From Fodinibius sp052060035 (lineage in GTDB: Bacteria > Bacteroidota > Rhodothermia > Balneolales > Balneolaceae): a stretch of DNA of 64,000 nt. Positions within the stretch are counted from its first letter, which is position 1, and each line of letters starts with the position of its first letter. Where the stretch lies: the NCBI RefSeq assembly GCF_052060035.1, contig NZ_JBPOEA010000002.1:471992-535991 (forward strand), read 5' to 3'. Under the pieces are notes generated by a model. That model ran no database searches. It was not told where the DNA came from and saw nothing but the letters and a program-made list of their open reading frames with translations. Made by a program: the position numbers and the translations under genes. Positions 17,839 through 26,301 of the stretch are shown piece by piece.

Positions 17839-18708
17839 TTAATTTGATGGCAGTGATAAATTTCCGGAGCGTAAAAAATCAAAAGTGGTTTGGCCCAGCA
17901 GCTCGTGCCGTGCATTGAGATCAAAATCACCCTTTATTTGGTATTCAAAGGTATCACCTCCCGTTAGCAGACGATAGGCTGACATTCCTATTCTTGAAAT
18001 ATTTAGTGATATCGGGATATCGAGTATTGTCACACCTTTTTCTTTGATGGACGTACCTTTAAGTGCTGTTCCGTTGGCCCAATGTTCACCATTAATCATT
18101 AAGTCATAATTAAGGGCATTAACATCAATTCCAAAACTATTGGGGTTATCGAAACGCAGCTTAAGATTGATAGCAGCACTGTTCAAATTAATTCCGGTAA
18201 CTTCAAAATCTTCAAGACTAATTTTGGGTGTTTTCAGCAGCGGAATACTTCCTTTTTTGCTAACCGGCACTTTTGTTTGTCCAAGTACAGGCAGGTCAAA
18301 CGTAAGGTTGCTTAAAAAACTATAAGCAGCCTCATCAGAATTCCTCAGGTTTTGTATGCTTCGATATACATCTGTAAAATTAAGTCGCATTGGAACTTGG
18401 AATGTACTGGTTCCCGAGGCCTCGATAGCGAGCTTTTTCGGCTGGTCACCGGAGATGAGTGTATTGTCGTTAATATCAAGATTGTAGTCGTAGGACAACA
18501 TTTGTACCGACAGCGCATTGGGATTGTCAACTTTTATATCATAGGTGAGTTCCATCTCATTAAAATTGAAATCGCTGACGCGTACATTTTCTACCGAAAG
18601 CTGAGGTTTTTGGATGGATTTAGACAAATCTTCAAGCGTCGTACATCCATCCAGCAAAAAAAGTGCACACGTTAATAGGATTACAGATCTAAACTTTGGA
18701 AAGGTCAT
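17839..18708 (-). CDS. LEA14-like (WHy domain) lipoprotein
   Basis: A 289-residue lipoprotein (signal with lipobox LLDGC at about residues 18-22) with two LEA_2/WHy domains, each beginning with a VRVSDFNFNEMELTYDIKVDNPNAL or VTGINLNSAAINLKLRFDNPNSF type strand that ends in the conserved NPN. Such proteins are linked to desiccation or osmotic tolerance in plants and bacteria, but in bacteria the role is not settled. It stands first in a pair with ogt. Confidence 0.82.
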   Translation of the reverse strand: MTFPKFRSVILLTCALFLLDGCTTLEDLSKSIQKPQLSVENVRVSDFNFNEMELTYDIKVDNPNALSVQMLSYDYNLDINDNTLISGDQPKKLAIEASGTSTFQVPMRLNFTDVYRSIQNLRNSDEAAYSFLSNLTFDLPVLGQTKVPVSKKGSIPLLKTPKISLEDFEVTGINLNSAAINLKLRFDNPNSFGIDVNALNYDLMINGEHWANGTALKGTSIKEKGVTILDIPISLNISRIGMSAYRLLTGGDTFEYQIKGDFDLNARHELLGQTTFDFLRSGNLSLPSN

Positions 18709-18822
18709 TAATAGCGGCCGTTTAGAGGTTATTGATGAATTGTTGAGATAACTGATATTGCAGGCTAAATGATTTGTTCCAAATGCTTAAATATAAAGTA
18801 CATTTTGTAATATAATTTTTTT

Positions 18823-18977
18823 GTAACAAAAAGGGGGTGTCATACTCTTGAAAACAGAAAGCACTATTATTGTCTCTCTAGACCCCATCTAGTTAGCCAA
18901 CTAGATACTCTAGTCACTCCTAAATGCTGAAACCTAAAGCACGGGGCCTCAGGACGGATACTCCTGGGGCCTTTTTT
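18823..18977 (+). ncRNA. Candidate small RNA ending in a strong terminator
   Basis: Every gene from 13.8 to 20.1 kb is on the - strand, yet a + strand terminator ends at 18977. Upstream on the + strand are a TATAAT at 18811-18816, a perfect hairpin at 18887-18906 (ATCTAGTT-AGCC-AACTAGAT), and a CCCC (18883-18886) that could pair with GGGG (18943-18946). No ORF fits. A stand-alone transcript of about 155 bases is the simplest reading, but no known RNA family is recognised and the -35 box is poor. Confidence 0.3.
18945..18977 (+). terminator. Rho-independent terminator on the + strand
   Basis: GGCCTCAGGA pairs with TCCTGGGGCC (one G-U) over a 7-base loop and is followed by six T. It lies 9 bases beyond the stop codon of the oppositely oriented MFS gene. 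It lacks a T tract in that direction, so it serves a + strand transcript. Confidence 0.7.
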
Positions 18978-18985
18978 ATATGCTT

Positions 18986-20080
18986 CTAATTTCGGATCAT
19001 AAAAAAGCCTACCGCTATTAAACAAAATGCTGCCAGTGCCGATACCCAAAACGTTCCGCTGAGACCGATAAGCCCGTACACCAACCCCAAAAGAAAAGGA
19101 CCTACGGCCTGACCACTGCGAATTACCGTCCAATTAACAGATAAAAATGCTGCTCGATATTCTTTGGGTGCCTGGTGCGTTAGAAGATTTAAAATACTGG
19201 GAATGTTGATGCCTTGGGCAAATCCAAAAACGATGATAGGGAGGGCAAAAAGCCAAATATTGTGAATAAAGGGAATACTTAAAAAAACGCCGAGATACAA
19301 GATTGCTGCTGTAATGATAAGGGTAGATTCGGGGAACCGTTTGGTTAAATTGCCCAATTGTGAGGAAGCGAAAGCTGTGATCAGCGAGGAACCCGAGAGC
19401 ATAATCCCAATTATCAGCGATGATTTATTGAACTGATGATCCAGCAGGATCGGAAAATAGGTCAAGTAACCGCCGTAGAGAATGATAAAAGTGAGAAAGT
19501 TAGCAGCGAAAAGCCCGATTACTGTTTTTGACTTGATGGCATTGAGGATATCCCCCAGATACGACTTGATATTGCGATGGTTGTCAGGTTCGGGGTTATC
19601 CAGTTTGCTCAAGACCAATAAGCCAACCGGTATAGCTAACAGCGTAAGAAAGAAAGGATAGAACCATCCCAACAGAGCCAGGCCGCCGCCAATGGCCGGG
19701 TAAGCTGCCGTACCCACACTGAGCACGCTGCCGTTATATCCCATGGCCGTTGCTCGACGGTTTCCCTCATAGAGATCACCTATTAGTGTAACATTAAGCG
19801 CTCCGAGCGAAGCCCCGCCGATACCTTGGAGAAATCGAAGAATGAGCAACCAGGTAAAATCGGTAGCAAAAGCGCAGGCGGTGCCCGCAATTCCAAAAAT
19901 AAACAAGGAAGGCACCAGTATACTTTTACGTCCTACACGATCAGCAATAACCCCTAAAAAAGGCGTCAAAAACATGCCGGGAATAGTAAAAGCGGTAATC
20001 AAAAGCCCGATGCGCTCGTTTGAAACATCGAGTACCTTGGCCATTTTGGGCAGCGCGGGGGCGATGCTTGATACTCCCAT
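18986..20080 (-). CDS. MFS transporter, N-terminus unresolved
   Basis: A 12-TM major facilitator of the DHA1 drug-efflux type. The loop 2-3 motif GVIADRVGRK is clear, as is the GPFLLGLVYGLIG segment later on. ATG 20080 gives 364 residues but cuts into the first membrane helix. The frame stays open upstream to about 20180 and reads LNLYLIFGITLSAV before MGVSSIAPALP, exactly the usual start of helix 1. No ATG, GTG or TTG exists in that extension; ATT at 20158 is the nearest candidate. Either a rare start is used or the first codons were lost. Substrate unknown. Confidence 0.82.
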   Translation of the reverse strand: MGVSSIAPALPKMAKVLDVSNERIGLLITAFTIPGMFLTPFLGVIADRVGRKSILVPSLFIFGIAGTACAFATDFTWLLILRFLQGIGGASLGALNVTLIGDLYEGNRRATAMGYNGSVLSVGTAAYPAIGGGLALLGWFYPFFLTLLAIPVGLLVLSKLDNPEPDNHRNIKSYLGDILNAIKSKTVIGLFAANFLTFIILYGGYLTYFPILLDHQFNKSSLIIGIMLSGSSLITAFASSQLGNLTKRFPESTLIITAAILYLGVFLSIPFIHNIWLFALPIIVFGFAQGINIPSILNLLTHQAPKEYRAAFLSVNWTVIRSGQAVGPFLLGLVYGLIGLSGTFWVSALAAFCLIAVGFFMIRN

Positions 20081-20303
20081 TACAGCCGAGAGGGTGATGC
20101 CGAAAATAAGGTATAGGTTTAAATCTGAAAGGAGAGACTGCCGGTTGTTGGTAGAAATTATGTTGCTGTATTGGTTAACGAATTAGTTTATGGCATATAA
20201 ATAAAATGAGTAGATAATGCGTTCCGATAAAATAAAATTTAGATGTACCTTATTCACAGACTGTTAGTAAAGGTCATCATTAACCCAAAAATCAGAAAAT
20301 ATC

Positions 20304-20825
20304 ATGAACGTATTTTACCGAGCAATCTTTGTTTTTCTATTTACCTTTAGCGGTGTCACGTATGCTCAGCAGATTAACACGGATGATGTGGGAAGCATTG
20401 ACAGTGTTATTACTGCTTTGTACGATGTGATATCCGGTCCGGCTGGCCAACGTGATTGGGATCGTTTTTCTTCGTTATTTAAAGAAGGGGCAACGATGGG
20501 GACAATAAGTGAGGCCAAGGATGGTACCTTACATTATGTATCAATGACGCCTGTTCAGTATATCGAGAGCAATGATGAGTACTTTAAAAAGAATGGGTTC
20601 TGGGAAGAGGAGATAGCTCGGGAGGTATTCCAATTCGGAGAAATTGCTACGGTTCAGACTTCCTATAAGATTAAAACAGCCGAGGATGGGGAAGTAACAC
20701 GTCGCGGAGTAAATACGGTACAGTTGGTATACGACCAAAACTGCTGGTGGATCACCAATATTACGTGGAATAATGAACGCGAGGATAACAAAATTCCTCA
20801 GACGCTGTTAAAAGATACTTTATAG
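20304..20825 (+). CDS. Secreted NTF2-like (SnoaL/DUF4440) protein
   Basis: A 173-residue exported protein: signal peptide of about 22 residues (ends VTYAQQ), then one NTF2-like cone fold with the typical opening helix (VITALYDVISGPAGQRDWDRFSSLFKEGATMG) and C-terminal strands (GVNTVQLVYDQNCWWITNITWNNE). Such domains bind or convert small molecules, or simply act as stability modules. It is followed by an AGGAGGT-like stretch that no gene uses. Independent transcription is likely, as the next gene starts 165 bases on. Confidence 0.72.
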   Translation: MNVFYRAIFVFLFTFSGVTYAQQINTDDVGSIDSVITALYDVISGPAGQRDWDRFSSLFKEGATMGTISEAKDGTLHYVSMTPVQYIESNDEYFKKNGFWEEEIAREVFQFGEIATVQTSYKIKTAEDGEVTRRGVNTVQLVYDQNCWWITNITWNNEREDNKIPQTLLKDTL

Positions 20826-20990
20826 GAGGTAAATTTTGATTTATGTGTTACGATTTGTGGATGAGATAATTGGCAAACTATTTTAATATTAGAATTTATT
20901 AATGTTATATTAATTAATGGTTCTAAGAAAAATCATCTTTAGGTACGAAGTATTTAGGAAAAGTCGGTATTAAAATCATCTGCGAATAAT

Positions 20991-21290
20991 ATGGGATTTG
21001 CGGCTATTAGAAAGTTTGAAGTGCGTAATTATATAGAAAATGCAGTAAGAGAGGCATTTAGGAATGGTCCCAAACTGTTTGAAGATGCCGATGATTTTTT
21101 AGCTCTCAATGTAACTTTTCCGAAAGATATTCCTGCAGAGTTTTGGCTAATTACCAATTGGGAGGATGAAGAATCTTTTTATTACTGGCATGATAATCAC
21201 CGCAGCGAGTTGCACCAAAATATTCCCAAGGGGTCAAAACTTGTAAAGCGTGGTTTTTCGCTTAATTATTTTAATCGCTCAATATTTTAA
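20991..21290 (+). CDS. ABM-domain (antibiotic biosynthesis monooxygenase-like) protein
   Basis: A 99-residue dimeric alpha/beta-barrel protein. FRNGPKLFEDADDFLALNV and EFWLITNWEDEESFYYWHDNH...IPKGSKLVKRGF match the ABM/IsdG pattern, including the aromatic Trp-His pair before the last helix. ABM proteins oxidise aromatic compounds or degrade haem. It begins a three-gene run with the cobalamin-binding protein (13-base gap) and a histidine kinase. This context suggests a link to a tetrapyrrole- or light-related signal, which is inferred. Confidence 0.68.
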   Translation: MGFAAIRKFEVRNYIENAVREAFRNGPKLFEDADDFLALNVTFPKDIPAEFWLITNWEDEESFYYWHDNHRSELHQNIPKGSKLVKRGFSLNYFNRSIF

Positions 21291-21303
21291 AGAGAGAATA
21301 GCT

Positions 21304-22365
21304 ATGCCGGAATCAGATCGTGAGGTGGTACAACAATTAAAAGCTCACAAAGAGGAGTTGGCTGAGCTTGTTACCGAGATGCATTTTGAACGTCATCCGG
21401 AACTGGATAGACGCTATGGAGAAGAAGGGAGAAAGAAGTATTATGAGGATGCTATATATCATCTCGATTATTTAGAGCAGGCCGTTCGTGTTGATAGCAG
21501 AGAATTATTTAATAACTATTTGGGCTGGGCACGAACGATGCTCAAAGAGCGTGATATTCCTAATAATGATTTGGTTGATAATGTTGTAATCTTACGAGAA
21601 GCGATAAACAAAATATTGCCGGAAGCTGAGGCGTCTGCCTTGGTTGAATATGTAAGCGATGGTCTTTCATCACTTCGGGATTCTGATGTTGAGGACATTA
21701 CTTTTTTGCATGATGGAGATCCCTTGTATGGGGAAGCACGAGAATATTTGGATTTATTACTTGCGGGGAATCGTAAAGAGGCGGCCCAACTTATTAAGAA
21801 GTTGGTAAATGAGGGAACCGCGATAAAAGATATTTATGAGCATGTTTTCCAAAAGACGCAATATGAGGTGGGCGCACTTTGGCAGACGAACCAAATTACG
21901 GTAGCACATGAGCATTATTGTACGGCTGCTACCCAGTTGATTATGTCGCAGTTATATCCCAAAATTTTTGCGATGGAAAAAAATGATAAACGATTGGTTG
22001 CTTGTTCGGTAGCTGAAGACCTCCACGAAATTGGAATACGCATGGTGACCGATTTTTTCGAGATGGAAGGATGGGATACTTATTATCTGGGGGCAAATAT
22101 TCCGGATAGTCATTTGATAGAATCGATCAAAGAAAACGATCCTGATGTCGTGGCTATTTCTGTTACGTTGCCGTTGCATATCAGTAAAGCCAAAAATCTC
22201 ATTAAAAAATTACGCCACCACCATGAGTTCGAGCATCTGAAGATTATGGTCGGCGGGTATCCCTTTAAAGTGGTACCCGATCTGTGGCAAAAAATTGGAG
22301 CCGATGCTTCAGCAGGATCTGCATACGATGCCATTGAAACTGCAAATAAATTGATTGAACATTGA
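21304..22365 (+). CDS. Free-standing B12-binding protein with Wx9EH photoreceptor motif
   Basis: A 353-residue soluble cobalamin-binding protein. ATG 21304 is preceded by AGAGAG. Residues 1-135 form a helical domain I do not recognise (RRYGEEGRKKYYEDAIYHL...). The four-helix B12-binding cap holds W193 and E203-H204 in WQTNQITVAHEH, the Wx9EH signature of CarH/LitR-type photoreceptors. The Rossmann part has D239-x-H241-x-x-G (EDLHEIG), where His gives the lower cobalt ligand, then AISVTLPLH and VGGYPF. The residue after W193 is Gln, not the His that forms the upper ligand in CarH. There is no MerR DNA-binding domain; the kinase gene overlaps its end. Confidence 0.85.
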   Translation: MPESDREVVQQLKAHKEELAELVTEMHFERHPELDRRYGEEGRKKYYEDAIYHLDYLEQAVRVDSRELFNNYLGWARTMLKERDIPNNDLVDNVVILREAINKILPEAEASALVEYVSDGLSSLRDSDVEDITFLHDGDPLYGEAREYLDLLLAGNRKEAAQLIKKLVNEGTAIKDIYEHVFQKTQYEVGALWQTNQITVAHEHYCTAATQLIMSQLYPKIFAMEKNDKRLVACSVAEDLHEIGIRMVTDFFEMEGWDTYYLGANIPDSHLIESIKENDPDVVAISVTLPLHISKAKNLIKKLRHHHEFEHLKIMVGGYPFKVVPDLWQKIGADASAGSAYDAIETANKLIEH

Positions 22366-23573
22366 GTGACCAAAGCCAAATGCTTCCAAATGGGATTGCG
22401 ATTATTGTAAATGATGACGGTATCATCCAAAAAATAATTCATGATTCCTATGGATTATACGCAACACAGCCGGATGAAACGCAATCTTTTGTTGATTCTT
22501 TGGACAGCGACAGTGTGGCCAAAGGCTATCAGTTTATTGCACGTATCAATGCTAATGATGTAGCCTATGACTGGGAGCTGCATGTTAGCAACAATGATGA
22601 GACAAGTTTGTTTAACTTTTCAGGTATCAGGTTTAAAAATGAAACCTTGATAATAGGGACCTCCAATCCGGATGATACCGAGCAGTTTTTAAATGGATTG
22701 ATGGAGATGAATAACGAGTCTGTTAATCAGCTGCGGACGTTTATGAAACAACAGCAGCAATCGCCTGCCGAAACAAAAGATGATGAGTGGGCGATGTATG
22801 ATCAGATGAGTGGCCTTAACAACGAGCTGGCCAACATGCAGCGCAAGCTCACGAAAAAGACGGCCGAGCTTGAACGTATGAACAAGCTCAAGAATAAAAT
22901 GCTGGGAATGGCAGCTCATGATCTGCGAAACCCACTGACGATAATCCAAAATTATGCTCTGTTTTTAATTGAAGATCATGAGGAAAATAAAATTTTTACC
23001 GACGATCAATTTGAGCTGGTGAAAGAGATCAAGGAATCCAGTGAGTATATGGTTCAGATTATTGAGGATATGCTGGATATATCTGCTATTGAATCGGGCA
23101 GTATTAGTTTAGAAAAAAAGGATGAGGATATTGGTAAGCTGATTGAGCGGACTGTATCTTTGAATCGCCCCACGGCCACAAAAAAAGATATTTCTATTAT
23201 CACCAGTTTGCCGGATCTGCCAATAAATAAAGAGGTCGATGCCCATAAATTTCAGCAGGTCTTGGATAATTTAATTTCGAATAGTATAAAATATTCCCAG
23301 CTGGGCTCGGAGATAACTGTTGGAATTGAGGTTCAAAACGAAAGTTCAGCAATAACAATTTTTGTTAAAGATGAAGGACAGGGCATCCCGAAAGATGAAT
23401 TGGAAGATCTGTTTGTACCATTTGCTAAAATTAGTAGTAAACCTACAGCCGGAGAAAAAAGTACAGGGTTGGGGTTGGCGATTGCAAAGAAAATTGTAGA
23501 AGCTCACGATGGTGAAATCGAGGTTGAAAGTGAAGTGGGGGAAGGAACGACCTTTTTTGTTAATATTCCGTGA
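22362..23573 (+). CDS. HisKA sensor histidine kinase partnered with the B12 protein
   Basis: A 403-residue soluble kinase. Residues 5-115 are PAS-like (NGIAIIVNDDGIIQKIIHD...FNFSGIRFKNETLIIGTSN), followed by a coiled coil. HisKA has H186 in MAAHDLRNPLT; HATPase has DNLISNSIKYSQ, DEGQGIPKDEL and STGLGLAIAKKIVE. TTG 22362 overlaps the TGA stop of the B12 gene (TTGA), which points to translational coupling. With no membrane segment and no other sensor nearby, the B12-binding protein is the obvious input partner. No response regulator follows; a terminator does. Confidence 0.88.
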   Translation: MSDQSQMLPNGIAIIVNDDGIIQKIIHDSYGLYATQPDETQSFVDSLDSDSVAKGYQFIARINANDVAYDWELHVSNNDETSLFNFSGIRFKNETLIIGTSNPDDTEQFLNGLMEMNNESVNQLRTFMKQQQQSPAETKDDEWAMYDQMSGLNNELANMQRKLTKKTAELERMNKLKNKMLGMAAHDLRNPLTIIQNYALFLIEDHEENKIFTDDQFELVKEIKESSEYMVQIIEDMLDISAIESGSISLEKKDEDIGKLIERTVSLNRPTATKKDISIITSLPDLPINKEVDAHKFQQVLDNLISNSIKYSQLGSEITVGIEVQNESSAITIFVKDEGQGIPKDELEDLFVPFAKISSKPTAGEKSTGLGLAIAKKIVEAHDGEIEVESEVGEGTTFFVNIP

Positions 23574-23593
23574 GACTTTCCAAACAAATAAAA

Positions 23594-23623
23594 AAAGTCC
23601 GCCATATTTAAAAGGCGGACTTT
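23594..23623. terminator. Bidirectional terminator
   Basis: A perfect 10-bp stem, AAAGTCCGCC with GGCGGACTTT, around a 10-base loop. A run of A on the left and T on the right fit termination both of the kinase operon and of the DUF4168 lipoprotein gene coming from the right. Confidence 0.85.
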
Positions 23624-23648
23624 AAATCTAAATGCAAAAAAGTTCTTG

Positions 23649-24218
23649 TTAGTTTTGTGAAGAAGGAGGTGCTTGTTGCATTTGCCCACCCATCTGTTCT
23701 TGAATCTGCTTCTGAATTTGCATTTGTAGTGCCGAATCTTGCTGGGCAGCGCGGCTAATGTCTTGAAAACGCTGCATGTCCATTCCGGCATCTTCAATAG
23801 CTTTTGTTACACTATCTCGGATTTCAGCCTGCAGTTCTTGAATAGAAGAGGTGGCCGCATCAAATTTTTTCATTTGGTCTTCACTGAATTGCGTAGAATC
23901 ACCTTGTCCCATTTGCTGGGATTGAGCAATTTTTTGATAGGTCTGAATATTAAGCCCCTCTTCCTGGATAATGCCCATCATTTTCTTCTGTGCCTGCATC
24001 TGTACTTGCTGGGCATTCATGGCAGCATCGGCAAAGGTGGCAGCCTCTTCATCAGATACGTCCACATCAGGAGCTTGTTGCTGTTGCATTGGCCCCATTT
24101 GGTTGCGCTGTTGTTGTTGAGATTTTTGTCCGGTGGTATCATCCGAACCGTTGTTTTGGCATCCAATAAGTGCGATTGCCAATAGAATGGTAGAAAGATA
24201 TTTAAGAGTATTAGTCAT
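23649..24218 (-). CDS. DUF4168-type Gln/Met-rich lipoprotein
   Basis: A 189-residue lipoprotein (lipobox IALIGC, then a Q-rich linker with QQQQ runs). The domain from about 60 to 175 matches DUF4168: a FADAAMNAQQVQMQAQKKM helix, the GLNIQTYQKIAQSQQ segment, and a second copy of the pattern in GMDMQRFQDISRAAQQDSALQMQI. Function unknown; in other bacteria such proteins are periplasmic and stress-related. The high Gln and Met content stands out. It shares a bidirectional terminator with the B12/kinase operon. Confidence 0.75.
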   Translation of the reverse strand: MTNTLKYLSTILLAIALIGCQNNGSDDTTGQKSQQQQRNQMGPMQQQQAPDVDVSDEEAATFADAAMNAQQVQMQAQKKMMGIIQEEGLNIQTYQKIAQSQQMGQGDSTQFSEDQMKKFDAATSSIQELQAEIRDSVTKAIEDAGMDMQRFQDISRAAQQDSALQMQIQKQIQEQMGGQMQQAPPSSQN

Positions 24219-24390
24219 TATATTAGTTAAGAATTTTTTATGGGTTAGTCACTTTGCTGAACGAGAGTAAGTAAAATTTGTTCCCTAAAAATTAATACAC
24301 CTATAATAAGGTTTGGTAATTTTGTGTCCAAACCTACCACAATTTTAGAACTTTTTTATTTAAGAGCTGTAAAAACACCATTTATTGAGA

Positions 24391-25236
24391 TTAAGTGGTT
24401 TGGACAGAGCCTTCCTCCATTTTTTGGGAACTGCTCAAAAGATTGTATATCGATACAAGGGCAAATAGAATTCCCAGCATGGCTACAATAGAGGATCCTG
24501 CCGGGAAATCATAATTGAATGACATATTGAGGCCAAAAAATCCACCGAGTATGCTTAGGCCTATAGCTGAAAGGATAACAACTGATTTTGATTTAGAGAT
24601 CATAATTCCGCAAACGCCGGGAATAATAAGATAGGCAAAAATCGGAATAACTCCGCCTATTTCAACAGCGAATACAATGGCCAGCCCGATGGAGATATAA
24701 AAGATAAAGTTCCAAAAGTTAAATACGCCAACTTCATCGCCCTGGTTATTTTCGAACCGCTCTGTGAGTGCGAAAAACTTTTTCCTGAAAATAAAATGAA
24801 GGAGTCCTAATCCACCAAAGACAATAGCGAGGGTGGTAATTTGGCTCCAGCTTACGGCCAGAATGTTTCCAAACAGTACTTCCTGAATGTCAGAATCCCC
24901 GTGTGCTGATTTTGAAATAAGTAGTACAGTGGCTGCAGAGGCTATGGCATAGATAATACCGATGATGGCCTCTTGCTTTAACCGGTTATCTTCAATTTTT
25001 ATGAGGGATAGTAAGAAAGCTCCGATCAGGGTTGCAGCTATGGGAATCCAAGCACTTTCCGTTCCCAGATAGGCTGCAATGGCAACACCGAGGGATGAAA
25101 TTTGACCAAGTGCCAAATCGACAAATACAATGCCACGCCTGACAACATGGACGCCCAAATAAGAAAGTAGGAGCCCGATAATAATAGCCGCAACAAAAGC
25201 TTGAGTCATAAAACTCAGTTGAAACATCTCAAACAT
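24391..25236 (-). CDS. Metal ABC transporter permease (ZnuB/MntB type)
   Basis: A 281-residue inner-membrane permease of the ABC-3 family for zinc or manganese, with about eight membrane segments. VRRGIVFVDLALGQISSLGVA is the family's coupling-region signature, and GVIPIFAYLIIPGVCGIM is the conserved late helix. It follows the binding-protein gene after 89 bases. No ATP-binding subunit lies beside it: the next gene downstream is the DUF4168 lipoprotein, behind a 170-base gap. The ATPase must be elsewhere or be shared. Confidence 0.88.
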   Translation of the reverse strand: MFEMFQLSFMTQAFVAAIIIGLLLSYLGVHVVRRGIVFVDLALGQISSLGVAIAAYLGTESAWIPIAATLIGAFLLSLIKIEDNRLKQEAIIGIIYAIASAATVLLISKSAHGDSDIQEVLFGNILAVSWSQITTLAIVFGGLGLLHFIFRKKFFALTERFENNQGDEVGVFNFWNFIFYISIGLAIVFAVEIGGVIPIFAYLIIPGVCGIMISKSKSVVILSAIGLSILGGFFGLNMSFNYDFPAGSSIVAMLGILFALVSIYNLLSSSQKMEEGSVQTT

Positions 25237-25325
25237 AAGAACATTATTTTGGTGAAAATTTATCTCTAATTTTTACGCATCTTTTCCTAAAAACCTGAAC
25301 CGTTATTTGGTTTGTGTGTTCTTCT

Positions 25326-26261
25326 TTATTTCGACTGTTGATTCTCAAGAGCTTCAATCAGCGTGTTGATGTTGTAATCAAAAAGATCAATGTAGTTTTC
25401 AATTTCGTCATACCCCCCCGTCATGGTAGAGAGCTTCACCAGTTCAATACCGGTATTTCGTGCTACTACCTTTGGGGATTTTGAACTGAAATAAGGAGAA
25501 TTAATCAAGACAGGAATATTTTGTGATTCTACTTTTTTAATCACATTGACCAGCTGAGAAGGCGTTGGCGGAATACCCGGTTTGGGTTCTAAAAAATCTA
25601 CAATTTCCAGTCCAAAGCGTTTTTCGAAATAGACCCACTCATTGTGATAAGCGATGATAGAAGTACCTTTGTATGGCTTCATCTTTTCCTGCCATTGCGT
25701 CATTTTCTCGTCAATCCTTTTTTTGAATTGGTCCAGGTTTTGTGTGAATTGCTTTCGATGTTCGGGGGCAATATCTATAAGATGTTTGTGGATGTTTTCG
25801 GCAACTTGCTTTCCTCTGAGTGGGTCCAGCCAATAGTGTGGATTCCCGTAGATATGAATGTCCCCCTCTTCGGGATTTATATTCTGTGGAACCTGTAATA
25901 ATGATATGCCCTCCGATGCATCAACATAACCGGCTGATCCTTGTTGGATATCACTGTTCCTGGAACTTTCAACGAGTTGTGGGGCCCAGCCCTTTTCCAG
26001 ATCTAATCCCACGGTAACAAACATATCGGCACGAGACAGTTTTACGATATAACTGGGTTTGGGATCAACAAAGTGTGGATTTTGATATCCCTTGGCAATG
26101 GAAAAAACTTCTACCTGATCGCCGCCTACATAACGAGTAATACTGGCTAAATCGGGCAGGGTAGTTACAACCTTAATTTGAGCTGAGACGATACTGCTTA
26201 ACCCTAACAATAAAATGAGGAACGCAGGATGTGCTTTTTTATAGATGTTGACAAATTTCAT
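25326..26261 (-). CDS. Metal ABC transporter substrate-binding protein (ZnuA type)
   Basis: A 311-residue periplasmic cluster A-I binding protein with a signal peptide (ends IVSAQ). Metal ligands are visible in order: His in NPHFVDPKPSY, His in NPHYWLDP, His in AYHNEWVYF, and a late acidic residue near STMTGGYDEIENY. The His-rich loop of classic ZnuA is absent, so zinc and manganese cannot be told apart. A 14-bp palindrome overlaps the start codon. It follows the outer-membrane protein gene by 40 bases in the same operon. Confidence 0.88.
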   Translation of the reverse strand: MKFVNIYKKAHPAFLILLLGLSSIVSAQIKVVTTLPDLASITRYVGGDQVEVFSIAKGYQNPHFVDPKPSYIVKLSRADMFVTVGLDLEKGWAPQLVESSRNSDIQQGSAGYVDASEGISLLQVPQNINPEEGDIHIYGNPHYWLDPLRGKQVAENIHKHLIDIAPEHRKQFTQNLDQFKKRIDEKMTQWQEKMKPYKGTSIIAYHNEWVYFEKRFGLEIVDFLEPKPGIPPTPSQLVNVIKKVESQNIPVLINSPYFSSKSPKVVARNTGIELVKLSTMTGGYDEIENYIDLFDYNINTLIEALENQQSK

Positions 26262-26273
26262 AACGATCGTTAT
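26260..26273. promoter_or_regulatory. Palindrome over the znuA-like start codon
   Basis: ATAACGATCGTTAT is a perfect 14-bp palindrome that overlaps the first bases of the binding-protein gene. A protein bound here would block ribosome access or transcription into the last two genes of the operon. It does not match the common Zur consensus. Confidence 0.35.
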
Positions 26274-26301
26274 TTGGTATTTAAAAAACAGTTAGGTCGT
26301 T

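Noticed and set aside
24050..24140. CAG/Gln-like repeats in the DUF4168 lipoprotein gene as a possible microsatellite
   Set aside because: They encode a Gln-rich linker with mixed codons and no fixed unit length.
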